A stretch of DNA of 64,000 bases from the NCBI RefSeq assembly GCF_017591425.1, contig NW_024467121.1, positions 21,712,707 through 21,776,706 on the forward strand. The letters are read 5' to 3'. A program made the translations under genes and the position numbers. This DNA comes from Ochotona curzoniae. Its lineage: Eukaryota; Chordata; Mammalia; Lagomorpha; Ochotonidae. The notes beneath the pieces are model-generated. The model was not told the origin of the DNA, did not search any database, and saw nothing but the letters and a program-made list of their open reading frames with translations. Below, piece after piece: positions 33,155-44,880 of this stretch; position 1 is the stretch's first letter; every line of letters starts with the position of its first letter.

Positions 33155-33329
33155 GTAAATGAATAATTTATTCTCTCATAAGATAAGGTGCTGCTTCAGG
33201 TCACTGCCTTCATTCATAGTTTCCATCTTGCACGTTTTAAGACAGGATAAATTTTAAAGTAATGTCTGGTTTATAGCAATGTGGTAGATAGGTTTCCCAT
33301 CCCCACAGATATTTAGCCTCACACTCTAT

Positions 33330-34470
33330 TAAGATTCTCCTGTCTTCTTGCTGGGTGTATTTGTTATGGTTGATGAACTTACCTTGACACATCATTATCA
33401 GCCAAAGTTTAAGTTGGTGCTGGTGCTAATGTTGGTGTGCTATGATCTCTGTGTGTATGCTGACGCGTATCTACTCTTATAGAACCATACTGAGTAGTTT
33501 TACTGTTTAAAAATCCTCTGTGTTGTACCTATTCATCTTTCCCTCTGTAATCACCCATTACTGTCTCTAGAGTTTGTTTTTTTCGGAAAACTCATATAGT
33601 TTAAATTAGTATGTAACATTTTTGAGTTGTTTTCATTTATAACAGGCATTGACGTTTCTCCTTTCCATGGCTTAATAATTCATTTATTTTATTTAAAGTT
33701 CTTAATTTTAATTTTTAAACATGCAGTTTTACTTAAAAGGCAGAATTATGGAGAGATAACAAGAGAGCAAGCGAGAGAGAGAAAGTAAGAGAAAGATCTG
33801 TCTGTTGATTTGGTCCTAAGTATGATTTCTTGGCCAGAGCTGAGCCAATCCAAAGTCAGGAGCCAGGAGATTCTTCCAGGTCTCCCACATGGATGCAGGG
33901 GACCAAGGCCTTGAGCAGTCTCCAGCTGTTCTCCCAGCACATAAGCAGGGGGCTGAGTGGAAAGTGGAGCAGCAGACAGCTAAACCGGCACCCATAAGGG
34001 ATGCTGACACCACAGGTACCAGCCCCAGCAATTCATTTCCTTTTACTTCTGAATAATATTATCTAGATGTACCACAATTTATGCATTTAGCTACTGAAGA
34101 ACATCTCAGTTGCTTCCAAGCTTTGACAATTACAATTAAACTGCATTTGTGTGTAGATTTTGGTGTGGACATAGTTTGCTGCTTCACTGAGTAAATACCA
34201 AGGAATGAAATTGTTTGCATGTGTGGCAATAGTAGATTTGGTTTTATGAGTAATTCATTAAGTATTTTCCAAAGTACTAGCCTGTATTCCCACCAGCAAT
34301 GAATGAGAGTTCTTATTGGCCTTTGTCTTCTAGCATTTGGTGTAGTGTCAGTGATTTGGGTGTTAGCCATATGGATGTGTGTGCAATGAGTCCTTTTTGT
34401 CTTCATGTTTGTTTTGCTGATGGCATATAGTGTAGATCATCTTTTCTAGTGTTATTTTACCATCTGCATC
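33330..34470 (-). mobile_element. Old L1 fragment, interrupted by a CSINE
   Basis: Text such as AAAATCCTCTGTGTTGTACC, TGTACCACAATTTATGCATT, CAGTTGCTTCCAAGCTTTG and TTCCCACCAGCAATGAATGA matches the antisense of a well-known ancient L1 3' region in order. The L1 text breaks at about 33685 and resumes at about 34030 around the CSINE. Confidence 0.8.
33686..34029 (-). mobile_element. CSINE inside the old L1, 9-bp TSD
   Basis: Contains GGTCTCCCACATGGATGCAG and AACCGGCACCCATAAGGGAT. The direct repeat AATTCATTT at 33677-33685 and 34030-34038 flanks it, and the L1 text on both sides is contiguous without it. Confidence 0.85.
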
Positions 34471-34766
34471 CATCATACCTTCTTAACACAAATGTTATTT
34501 GAGGAAAAGGAGCACATTTAAAGTGGGAGGTGGGAGGAAAGAAGAAAAATATCAATACGTTCAAACCACCACCACTTAAACCTTTTTGTTTTTTCACTTT
34601 TTGCATGTAATTCTTCACCTTTTGTAACTGGCTACTACAGGCAGACTTTCTGGGAGAGTAAAAAGGCTAATATTTACTACAAATCTGTTATGCCACAATA
34701 CTGCATTCAGTACTTAGCACAAACTCCTTTGTGTTGAATGTACTCATACTCTCTTTTGAACACCAG
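34471..34766. other. Unassigned stretch before candidate exon
   Basis: AT-rich, unnamed. Ends in a moderate acceptor-like context (CTCTCTTTTGAACACCAG). Confidence 0.3.
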
Positions 34767-34900
34767 ACAAGAAGAGATCTCTGTGGACCTCAGCACCAGG
34801 ACTGGGACCTGACGAAGTGTGGTTCCAGAGTTCTGCTTTGCATTCCTACATTCAGCTGTTGAGAGAAATTTTCAAAGACCCAAGTTTTGGCAACTCATGA
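34767..34900 (+). CDS. Candidate terminal coding segment
   Basis: Following CACCAG, one frame is open for 43 codons and ends at TGA 34898-34900, including WTSAPGLGPDEVWFQSSALH and LLREIFKDPSFGNS. This frame continues the one in 33117-33154 (joined text PSSAKDKKRSLW). If real it would be the last coding exon of a plus-strand gene. I could not match the protein. A chance frame or a pseudogene remains possible. Confidence 0.28.
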
Positions 34901-35299
34901 CAAGAGATCCTTAAAAGTGAATTGAAGTACTACTTTGTTGAAATTTTGATTGCTAATGCACAGTTATCATAGCTTTGCCACTCATTGCTTTGCCTGGTGA
35001 AATCACACATAGGGATCATGTTTTTCAAATACTCATCTATGAAAATGCTGAACCACAGATAATCCTTCCAGATGGAGGTTTGTCATTTACTCTGTGTGGC
35101 CTGTATTAATTGCTTCATTGGACCAACCTTTAATTTTCTCATTCTCAAACCACAGTGTTACCAGAGTAATGTGCAAAATCAATATTAACCTGAATATTTG
35201 TTTAGTGAATGAATTTTTTTTCTCCTCTTTTTTTTCTTTATGTTGTTTTCCAAGGCAAAGGGAACTAGTAGGCTTGTCAGGACTAAGTAAGGGAAAGAT
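34901..35299. other. Possible 3'-flank, unassigned
   Basis: If 34767-34900 is a terminal exon this would be its 3' UTR. No canonical AATAAA is seen close by, which weighs slightly against that reading. Confidence 0.2.
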
Positions 35300-35930
35300 A
35301 GGGAACTGGTGCAGGGAGGTTAGCCTTCACTGGTGACATTGTTATCCCACATCTGTGTGGTGGTTTGAGTCCTGGCTCTGCTAGCTTTGTTTAAGATTTT
35401 ACTGATTTATTTTAAAGGCAGAATGACAGACATGGGAAGACAGATCTTCCATCTGCTGATTCACTCTCCACATACCAGGGCCGGTTGAGCCAGGGGCTTC
35501 TTCCTAATCTTCAGTGAGGGTGGCAGGAGCCCAAGCACTTGAGCCATCTTCCTCTGCTTTTCCAAGGTTATAAGTGAAGAGCTGGACCAGAAGTGGAACA
35601 ACCGTAACACAAACTGATGCCCATGTGGCCTGTTGGTGCCACAGACTGTATCTTTACTTGCTGTGCCACAGTGTCCATGCAACTCCACTTCCAGGCGAGT
35701 GTCTTGCTGATGTGCTTTGGGAGGCAGCAGACGATGACGCAAGTGCTTGGGTCCTTGCCACCCATGTGGGTCACCAGGAAGGGATTTCTGACTCCTTACT
35801 TCAGCCTCGCTCAGCCCTCGTTGTTCTTCATATTTGAAGAGTGAGCCGGTGGATAGATCTGCCTGTCTGTGTCTCCCTTTTTCTTTGTCTCTTAGCCTTT
35901 CAAATAAATAAATAAAATCTTTAAAAGTAA
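35300..35930 (+). mobile_element. CSINE split by another CSINE
   Basis: The head part (GGGAACTGGTGCAGGG to GAGTCCTGGCTCTGCT) lies at about 35300-35384. The remainder (CTCCACTTCCAGGCGAGTGT through CCTTTCAAATAAATAAATAA) continues at about 35677-35930. The two parts are co-linear, and the intervening 290 bp is a minus-strand copy. Confidence 0.8.
35385..35676 (-). mobile_element. CSINE nested in a CSINE
   Basis: Minus-strand copy from TTTAAGATTTTACTGATTTA to GTGCCACAGTGTCCATG, inserted into a plus-strand CSINE in the tRNA-related part. No convincing TSD could be read at the junctions. Confidence 0.8.
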
Positions 35931-35994
35931 GAGGGAGTAGGTTGATAAGAGAGGCATAAATTATATGCTTGCTAATTTGCTTATGTCTTTTTCC

Positions 35995-36145
35995 CCCTGA
36001 TCAACTTTATTGGGCAATAATTTTATACAATTAAATCTTTTTAATTAGGAACATTCTGACAGTTTTATAGATCCATGAAACCACAATCATAATTAAGATA
36101 CAGAATATTTTTTTTACTCCCCAAAGGTTCTCTGTGCTGTTTTTT
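35995..36145 (-). mobile_element. Old L1 fragment
   Basis: CACAATCATAATTAAGATAC then ACTCCCCAAAGGTTCTCTGT matches antisense ancient L1 3' text (family reads ...CACAATCAAGATACAGAACA...CCCCAAAAAG). Confidence 0.55.
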
Positions 36146-36164
36146 TGCTTGTTTAGTTCTACTT

Positions 36165-36245
36165 TTTATTGTTCCTATTATTAGAAAGAACTTTCCCATC
36201 TGTTGGTTCACTTCCCAAATCCCTAAAATGGTCAGAATGGTCACA
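36165..36245 (-). mobile_element. CSINE fragment
   Basis: TTATTAGAAAGAACTTTCCC then CATCTGTTGGTTCACTTCCC and AAAATGGTCAGAATGG is the tail-proximal part of a minus-strand copy. The head is missing. Confidence 0.55.
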
Positions 36246-36299
36246 TTATCTTAAAAAAATCTTCTAAAATACTTTATTGCCAGAAAAATGCTCACAATT

Positions 36300-36765
36300 A
36301 TCTAAATCTGCAGTTTTTCAAGAGGAGTGGTAGAGGGTCTTCCCTTGCTGACCAGCCAGGGCAGTAGTTCTTGAAGGCTGGGGTAGTGGTGACAAGTTTG
36401 CTGTATCAATGGATCCTGCTTTAATGAAATATTTCTCTGCAGCATGACAGTAGAGCTTTAAAAATTAAAGTCACTGTCCAAACCCTGACTGCAACTTTCC
36501 AAGTTTGTGTGGTTTCTGAATCTTTTATTGTCATTTCAACAGTGCTCACAGTGTTTACAGTAGGAGCAGGAAACCATTTCTGTAAGACATCTGTAAGTGA
36601 CTCATCATCTCTGGTGATTTCATCATGCCATTGAAGCAATTCAGGCTCTTCTTCAGGCTCTAGGTTAGCTATTGCCATCACATTGGCAGTTATTTTCTCC
36701 ACTGAAGTTTCTAGCTCCTCCAAGTCATGAAGGTAAACATCAACTTTTCTTCTAAAGTGTGCCCT
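36300..36765 (-). mobile_element. Tigger-type DNA transposon fossil (transposase 3' end)
   Basis: The minus strand has a 100-codon frame (36723-36421) whose text ELLQWHDEITRDDESLTD, QKWF, VEMTIKDSE and CCREIFH follows the C-terminal region of mammalian Tigger transposases. Downstream (to about 36300) the 3' sequence CTACCCCAGCCTTCAAGAAC and CAGCAAGGGAAGACCCTC also follows Tigger. The frame is damaged and the catalytic part is absent, so it is inactive. Confidence 0.8.
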
Positions 36766-36767
36766 GA

Positions 36768-36932
36768 AAGGTGGTCCCTGCTACCAACACTAGAACCTCC
36801 AGGCTGAGTCTCATACTTGATTTCCTCCTGGCCCAGCCCTGGCTGCTGTGGGTGTTTAGTTAGTGAACCAGTGAATGGAAGAAATGTCTCTCTCTGTTGT
36901 TAAGCCTTTGTAATAAAAATAAATTACATAAA
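36768..36932 (+). mobile_element. CSINE 3' half
   Basis: Begins at AGGTGGTCCCTGCTACCAAC and includes GGCCCAGCCCTGGCTGCTGT, GTTAGTGAACCAGTGAATGG and the tail TGTAATAAAAATAAATT. The head is missing; it abuts the Tigger fossil. Confidence 0.7.
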
Positions 36933-37120
36933 TACAACTTTGAGTTACTCCTCTGGTACCTAGGTTGTAGAATCTAGAATGTTGTGAGCAGGCATGGACA
37001 CAACATTAATCTCACTGTACATGTTGATCATAAATCTTAGATCATACAATACAGTTTTAACTAACAGCAATAAGTTGCAAAAAATTCAATAATTTTCAAC
37101 AACGTGCTTAAGCATATTCT

Positions 37121-37443
37121 TTAAAGATTTATTTATTTATTATTGCAAAGTCAGACCTATAGAGAGAAGGAGAGACAAAGAGAAAGATGTTCCATCTGCT
37201 GGTTCACTGTCCAAATAGCCGCATTGAGTGGAGCTGAGCCCATCTGAAGCCAGGAACCAAGAGCTTCTTCCAAGTTTCCCACACAGGTGCAAGGGTCTCA
37301 AGGCTTTGGGCCATTCTCTACTGCTTTCCCAGGCCACAAGCAGGGAGCTCGATGGAAAGTGGAGCAGCCAGGACAGGAACTGACATCCATATGAGATCCT
37401 GGCAGATGCAAGGTGAAGATTTTAGCCACTAGGCTTCTGTGCC
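37121..37443 (-). mobile_element. CSINE copy
   Basis: AAGATTTATTTATTTATTAT at the tail, TTTCCCAGGCCACAAGCAGG in the middle, and TTTTAGCCACTAGGCTTCTG at the head. Well preserved. Confidence 0.9.
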
Positions 37444-37755
37444 CAAGATTTATTTACTTTTGTTTTAAAGGCAGATTTTCAGAGAGAAAAGGAGAGACAT
37501 AGAGGCCTTTCATCTGTTTATTCACTCTCCAAATGGTTGTAAAGTCAGAGCTGTCCTGACCTGAAGCCAGGATCCTCTTTCTGGTCTCCCATGTGGGTGC
37601 ATGGACCCAAGGACTTGAGGCATCCTCTACTGCTTTAGGCATAGGCAGAGAACTGAATCCTAGATGGAGCAGCTAGAACATTGTTCAGCATGCATATTGG
37701 ATGCTGGTGCCTCAGACTAAGGATTAGCTTGCTAGGACACTACACTGGCCCCTCA
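37444..37755 (-). mobile_element. CSINE, tandem with previous copy
   Basis: Its tail AGATTTATTTACTTTTGTTT begins exactly where the previous copy's head ends, in the same orientation. The head ends GGACACTACACTGGCCCC. More diverged than the neighbour, so the younger one (37121-37443) likely inserted beside it. Confidence 0.85.
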
Positions 37756-39149
37756 GTCATATATACATGTAAACACATAGGCTGTTACCCAGACTTGTTT
37801 CAATTTTAGAGCACAGGTAGAATCCATTTGTTGTAATTCTTTAAGTCACTAAGGGTTTTCAGAATAGTATGAGTTTTGACTAATATACCAGCCCCTAACA
37901 AAATCAAGCTGTGTTTTGAAGCTAGAGAATCTCCTCTCAAGCTGTGACAACCATACCTGGCATTTGGTGGTAGAAAGCCATATCATCTGTTGAAAGTCTG
38001 TTTACTGTGACCACCTTTGTTGATGATCTTAGCTAGATCTCAGCATACATTTTTGCAGCATCTGTATCAGCACTTGCTGCTTCATTTTGTACTTGAGTAT
38101 TGCATAGAGGGCATCTTTTCCTTAAACCTCCTGAACCAGCCTGTGCTAGCTTCAGACTTTCCTGTTGCAGCTTCCTCATCTCTCTCAGCTTTCACAGAAC
38201 TGAAGAAAGTTAGAACCTGGCTCTGTGTTAGGCTTTAGCTTAAGGTCTCAGCTGGGTTGATCTTCTGTCAAGATCAGTGAAACTTCATATGGTCAGCAAT
38301 TAAGACTGTTTTACTTTGGTATCATTCATGCATTGAATGACATCTAGTTGTAATTTTCTTCATGGGTTTTTCCTTTATGTTCACAAGTTGCATAACTGTT
38401 TTGATACAAGAAGTTTTGCTTTCAGTCCCTTTGTTTTCAGTCTTTCTCTAGATTTTGATTTACTGTAAGAGATACAACCTTTATCTTGAGCACTTTGAAA
38501 CCATTATAGGGTAACTGACCTTATTTCATTATTATTATATCTCACAGAATAGAGAATCTCTAAGACAGGGATGAGATTGGGGCAGTGATCCAGTTCACTG
38601 GTACAATCAGATGCATACAACATTTGTAGATTGTTAGCTTAAATATGTGATACCTTAAATATTTAAAGTAGGAATATCAAATCATTGATCACAGATTACC
38701 ATAAAAGATAAATATCAAAATAATGAAGAAAATGAAATTGAGAGAGGGTTATTAAAATGTGACGTAGATAAGAAATCAGCATGTGCTGTTTGAAAATGTG
38801 ACATCAATATATTTATAGGGTTGCCACAAACTTCCAGTTTGTAAAAAAAAAAAAAAGTATATGAAAAACAAAGCAAAGTGTAGAACAATTAAATGATGTA
38901 TGCCTGCACATACTTATGATGAAGCTTAATTTATGTATTAATTACATCAAGGGATAAATAATTGTGAAATAGAACCATTATAAGTAAATTTAAGAAAACT
39001 TATACAAATGTTGTCCTCCCTTTTTCAAAATATCTTGCCATATGTTCATCCTTTCTCCTAAAGGAAATACCTTCCAATTTCTCATTAGTATGCCCAAATT
39101 TGCAGTCTTAGTATTTTTTGTGCCTTGGGGCTGATACCACTTTTCTCAA
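37756..39149. other. Unassigned stretch
   Basis: AT-rich, with an A run of 14 near 38843. No repeat or exon named. Confidence 0.3.
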
Positions 39150-39454
39150 GATTGACTTGTTTGAAAGAGTTATGGAGACTGGGTGGGAGTTCTGTTGTAG
39201 GGGGAGAGATTGAGAGCGAGATCGATCTACTGCCTGATGACCAGAATGGCCAGGGCTGGAGCAGACTGAAGGTGGTGCTTAGGATCATCATCCAGGTCTT
39301 CAAGGATGGCAGGGGCCCAAGCACTGGAATCATCTACCACTGCTTTATCCAAGTTAGCAGGGAACTTGATCAGAAGCAGAGAAACGGGGATACAAACTGG
39401 CATCCTTTTGGGATGTAAGCAGTGGCTTAATGCACTTGCCATAATGCTGACTTC
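39150..39454 (-). mobile_element. Old CSINE copy
   Basis: TTGACTTGTTTGAAAGAGTT at the tail side, CCAGAATGGCCAGGGCTGGA in the middle, and TTAATGCACTTGCCATAATG at the head. Strongly diverged. Confidence 0.65.
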
Positions 39455-39719
39455 TGTTATTAAAGAAAATAAGCACTGACTACTTTGGTAGTCTGATACC
39501 CAAGACAGCTACAAAGTGAGTAACAAAGGACAGATGGTGAAAATGCATGGAGTCACTGGGAAAAGGAATAGCCATGTCCCAGATGGGATAGTGCAGGATA
39601 GTGTGAGGTTTTGTCACACTGCTCCAGAAACAATGTGAATGCATGGATTGTTTTTTTTTTTTTGAAATTTTCCATTTAATGTTTTAAATTGTTATTGTGA
39701 CTAAAACGGCAGAAATCAA
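39455..39719. other. Unassigned stretch with T run
   Basis: A short unnamed stretch holding a T run of about 14 at 39650-39663. Confidence 0.3.
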
Positions 39720-40560
39720 AACCACAGATAGGGATGTTACCATATCCTCTTGTACCTGTAATCTTTATAAGTCCATCCTTTCTTCCTAGACCCAGTGATT
39801 TTGTAACTGTTCATTTGCATTTTGCATTAATGAGTTCAGTATGTAATCTTATATCCAATTTCTTCTACTTGTATGTCTTGAGAAACAGCTATGTTGTAAT
39901 GTCTTTCAATTGCCACTTTTTTTTGCCGAATAGCATTCCAATCGTGTAGACATAGCACATTTTATTTTAGCTCACTTATTGACGGATGTTCACATATCAT
40001 TGGACTAACATGTATTTTCACTTATCTTAAAGAAATACATAGGGGCAGAGTACCTAGGTAATACAATAATTTAGTTAGCTGCATGAAAGACTGCTTCTGG
40101 AGTGGTTTTTCTATTTTATATTCCCACTGGCCAAACTCTCATACAGAAGAATTCCAACATCTAGATTTCCTTGCTACCACCTAATATTGTTAGCATCTCT
40201 AATTTTTGCCATCCTGGTACATGTGTGGTGCCATCTCATTGTGTGTTTAAGTTGTGTTTCTCTTATTAACGCTTTCATTCATTTGTGTGTGTATGTGTTT
40301 TGTCATCTTTATTTTGTGCAGATTTTTTACTTGCTTTGGTTTGTTTGCCCTTGATATCCATGCTGTTGAAATAGAAGGGTTATTTATATGTAACATGAAT
40401 GCAAATTATTTGGTAAGCATTTTGAAGAACAAAAAGGTTTTTATTTCAGTGAAGTCCAATTTGTCATTGTGTATGTATTTGTGTATTATAGGAATGCCTG
40501 TCTTAGGCATACTCAAAAATATTTGCCTCTAGGAGTTCTAGTTGGTTTTTTTTTTCCTTT
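39720..40560 (-). mobile_element. Old L1 fragment
   Basis: Antisense L1 text in order: ATAGCATTCCAATCGTGTAG, TATTGACGGATGTTCACATA, ATTCCCACTGGCCAAACTCT, GCCATCTCATTGTG, AAATTATTTGGTAAGCATTT. Diverged but collinear over about 800 bp. Confidence 0.7.
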
Positions 40561-40570
40561 AGATTTATAA

Positions 40571-40880
40571 TTGGGCTCAGCGCAGTAGCCTAGCAGCTAA
40601 AGTTCTCACCTTGCATGCAATGGGATCCCATATGGGTACAAGTTTTAATCCCCGTAGTCCTACTTCCCATCCAGCTCCCTGCTTGTGGCCTCAACAATGG
40701 CCCAAAGCCTTGGAACCCTGCACCCACGTGGGAGACCCGGAGACGCTCCTGGCTTCAGATGGGCTCAGCTCTGGCCATAGTGGTCACTTGGGGAGTGAAT
40801 TGACAGATAGAAAATTGTCCTCTGTCTTTCCTCCTCTCTGTATATCTGGCTTTCCCATAAAAGTAAGATAAATCTTTATA
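40571..40880 (+). mobile_element. CSINE copy
   Basis: Head GGGCTCAGCGCAGTAGCCTA, CATATGGGTACAAGTTTTAA in box-B position, GTGGTCACTTGGGGAGTGAA, tail CCCATAAAAGTAAGATAAAT. A small internal deletion removes about 15 bp after CTTGTGGCCT. Young branch. Confidence 0.92.
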
Positions 40881-43003
40881 CAACCATTTATCTATCTATC
40901 CCTTTTAAATCTATTTTTAACTAAGTTGAATATGTGAGGTAAGAGTTAGTATTCATTTCCCATAAAAATACCTAATTGTTCATTTATCATTTATATATAA
41001 GAGATTTTTGTTTCCTTGTGGCATACCCTTTTTGCTTTAATCCACTGTAATCTTATGGGCCTGTTTTTGAATTCTGTGCTTTATCCTGAACTACATTCTT
41101 TGGCTAGTGCAGCTTTGACAATATCACATAGTGTATGCTCTCTTCATCTTTCTTTTTTAAAAGCTAATTTCACTGATTTGAGTTGTTTACCATTTCATAT
41201 TAATGTTAACATTGGATTAGTTTTTTAATCTTGTGGTTATTGTGCTTGGAATTATTGCATTCAGATCACGTATTAATATTGAATATTCTAATCTACAAAC
41301 ATGGTGTATCTCTGTTTCAAGGCTTTATTCTCAGAAATGCGTCTTTGTCTTAATTGTGATTTGATTTGTTAGCTATCAACTCTGGCCAGGCAAAATATAA
41401 AATACTTTTGTTTAACCTCCCATAACTAACTAATCCATGAGCAGATGCTTTTCACACTGTGTTATACATGGCAGTTGCAACTCAGAGTGCAGAACTAGTG
41501 AGCCTTCAACCTGGGATCCACAGATCTGCTCACTCCAGAGATTATGCTGTGTCTGTGGTACTCAAGATGACAGTTGTAGGAATTCTATAAATATTTTTTC
41601 AAAGAAAGTATTGACTGTTGCTCCTTTCATGTTTCCAGTTTCATGTCTTTGTTAATCAAAAAATAAATATATCAATTCCAACACTGGGTGGAGATATCCA
41701 TGAATGAATAGATTCATCTTTAGTTCATCATCTCAACTCACACTAGACATGCTTAGTATTAGAAAATTATGTGTATCTCTGAAATGGGTCTTAATTAACC
41801 TTGATTTTTCTCCTCTCGTTTGTCTTATGTAGATATCATCAAGTGTAAAATATGTCTTGTACTACTTGCTTCACACAGGAAATCATTAGAATTCCCCAGG
41901 TTTATCTAATCATGTGCCATCTTATTGATTGTCACCTGACACCATTGCTGTCTGTGTGTGATGTCCTAGAATATGGCAGACTAAGATTTCACTTGTTAAA
42001 AATTGTCTAGAAGTTTACTTGTGTCTGATGGTTCTTTGCTCCTCCTTTTAAAAGACCAGAAAAATGGATGAACTGTTTTATAACCCGCTGATCTTTGGAG
42101 AAGAAAATATTAAATGGCATGATACAGCTGTTTTATGTTGCAGTTTATAATCTAATTAAATGTATTTTATCCAGAGCATTATCGAGTTCATTAGAGTTGG
42201 ACTTTTGATAAGGATGATGAGTAAGATTTATGCAGGATCATCGGGGTCTTTTAAATTTTGTGACCATGCCAACATTTAGGTGAACATTTAATTTTTAGAA
42301 GATTCTCTCATTTTGCTCACTTTTTTTATGAGTATAACATTTTCAGAATGATTAGTAAAAAAAAAAAGTACCATTCAGGAATGATACATGTCTTCTTAGA
42401 GGCCTGTGTAGTTATGCACATACTCCTATAAATGGATAATAAAACATCTAAAATTGCTGTAATCTAGGTCATAGATTACATTTTCTTTTGGCGTGTATGG
42501 GTTCTGTTTGGTTTTGTTTGGGTTTTGTTTTTGTTTTTCTGCTGTGGAGAAGTTGTGACCTTCAGTCTAATTGCTAGATTGTTTCCAGTTTCAAGGATAA
42601 TTAAACTGGAAATTTATTTGAGAGGGAGATGTTTCTAATGTTAGTTATGTAATTTGAACATAAAGATTTGAGAGTATTTTTGCTCTTTCAGATATGATAG
42701 CGATCCTCTACAATTCTCCTTCCTGTCATATTTTAAAAAGAAAAATTTATAGCACACCTTACAAATTTTTTTCTAAAAATTATAATTGGGGTGTCTTTTC
42801 CTTAAGTTATATTTTCTGAATCAAGGTATGTCTGTTACATTGAATCTAGTTCTGGTTATGAAATTCTAATGACTTTTAGATCTTATCCTCCTTTGGTTAA
42901 TTTATGCAGTCAGTTTAACTTTAGATTCCAAACAATCTTGAATTTATTAAGTAAAACATTAAGATGAAATTTCATAGTTTAACTGAAACTTTCTGTCCTT
43001 TCT
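40881..43003. other. Unassigned stretch, possibly old L1 at the start
   Basis: 40980-41290 has T-rich text that may continue the L1 at 39720 beyond the inserted CSINE. The remainder carries no named element. A pyrimidine tract ending TATGTAG at 41832 resembles a splice acceptor, but only 18 open codons follow. Confidence 0.3.
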
Positions 43004-43292
43004 TAAAAATTATTTGGAAGGCAAAATAATAGGTTAATAGAGGGGACTTTTCATCAGCTAGTTCATGTCCCCAATTCCCTCAACAATAGGGTCTGGACCA
43101 GGCGTAATCCCCAAGTCTGGTTATTGCATCCCACTCTGCTAGGTGGGTGGTATTGACATAAATACTTGAGTCATCTGCTGCTGCCTTCTTGGATGTGTTA
43201 GCAGGAGCTGAGATTCTAATAGGCACCATGAAAAGGATGTCATCACCCCAACCAGGAGCATGCTGTACCATAATAGCTTCATCTACCTTCCA
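43004..43292 (-). mobile_element. Old CSINE copy
   Basis: AAAAATTATTTGGAAGGCAA at the tail and GGTCTGGACCAGGCGTAATC in the middle. The head region near GCATGCTGTACCATAATAGC is eroded. Confidence 0.6.
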
Positions 43293-44559
43293 ATCTGATA
43301 CATATATGCATACCCACATAATCATAGAAACACACCATACCGCTGACATGGCAAAAATCCTCCAGTGATTTTCTGTGTGTGCAATTTGAGTTTTAATCTG
43401 CTGTAAGCAGATGAAAGATGCAATTTGTTGTGTCCATGTCTCTTAACTCCCTATCTTCATCATGTCTGGCTTGGTAACTTTTTGCTTTTTAGTCTTACTA
43501 GGTACTCAATGTACAAGCATGTCTTCATTTGTACACTGTTACATTCTTCCCAACAGTGATGTTTCTTCTCTGGAGACTTATATATTGTTGCTTTGTGAAC
43601 AGCCACTAAGTGAGGCTAGGAAGTAAGACCCCTTCCCCTCTCCTCTCCCTATTTTTTGCCCAGACTCATATAGAAGACGTAGATCCTCCCCTTAGTTTAG
43701 CTAGCTGTGTCTTAACAACATATTCAAATGCATAACTATAAAATTACCTCTGTGAAATGTATGTACAATTGTGTGTTTCATTGGGCTTACTGGCCAGAAC
43801 TAATCATGGGGCTGCTAATTTAGAGGTTTGGATGAACCTCTTAATTGGAAAAAGAAAAATTCTAGATGTGATTGTGGATTTAATGAAAGTATACTGTACA
43901 GTAAACTGCACTGTTGATTTCTTGATTCACTCTGGAAAAACATTGCTTCGTGGTTTATGGCCTCATCTCTGTACATTTTGTGTTGGGTTGTCTGTTGATT
44001 CACAACTTGCTTTTTCCTACTGGTAATTTTTATCTAGATTGAAATCAGTTTTTATTAGTGGAATATTTAAGTAGCAATTAATTATTGAAGCTGTGCTTTT
44101 TCCTCCTGAGCTTTCATGAGCTATTTAAGTACCTGTGAGAAATCTTATAGGCTGATTTATGTATTAGAAGATGGTAATTTGCAATGTGATTTTATGTCTT
44201 CTCTCCATTTTATATGTCATGTTAATTTGCCTTCTAATTAACATAACAGCGCTAGCCCATTTGAGCTAGCCTGGTTCAGTTGACCTTTATTATGTACAGC
44301 CTATGTACTTGAAAGATCTTTCAAGTGAAAGACTTGCTGAAGCACCCTCATGCCAGAAAAGGTGGTTTATTTTCAGTGTATCTTTTGCCTGCAAGTCGAG
44401 TAAACTGACCACTTTGAGGACTTGTGGTTGGAATGTGTGTCTGCTTCTCTTTGTATTTCTCTTCCTCTTTCCCTTCCTTTGGTCTCTTCTTCCTAAATAG
44501 CATCTTAACTGCTAGGCCAAATGCCTTCCACATCTATTTATTTTAAAAACTGGAAACTT
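43293..44559. other. Repeat-poor stretch
   Basis: No element named. 44040-44280 has AT-rich homeodomain-like cores (CAATTAATTATTG, TCTAATTAACATAAC) and a local inverted repeat GCTAGCCCATTTGAGCTAGC at 44251-44270. It could be conserved non-coding DNA; no test is possible here. Confidence 0.25.
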
Positions 44560-44880
44560 GGAACCAGTGTTGCAGTGTAATAGTCTTGATCACCACTTGG
44601 GATGCCATATTCCATATCAAGGTACTGATTTGAGTCCCAGCTAATCTGTTTCCAATCCAGGTTCTTGCTAATGCGCTTGGGAAAGCGGCAGCAGCAGATG
44701 ATGGTCCAATGTCTTGAGTATTTGACATCCCTGTGGAAGATCAGGATAGAATTCCTGACTCCTAGCCCAGTCCCAGATATTGGACCATTTGGGAAGTAAA
44801 GTCACAGAGGGGAAGAACTCCGTTTTTGTTTTTTTTTTTTTTTTTTTGTGCCATTTTGCTGTGCAAATAAGTAAATTTTT
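44560..44880 (+). mobile_element. Old CSINE with long T run
   Basis: GAACCAGTGTTGCAGTGTAA at the head, TGCGCTTGGGAAAGCGGCAG in the middle, tail TGTGCAAATAAGTAAA. A T run of about 19 at 44829-44847 replaces the CT-rich stretch. Confidence 0.75.
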
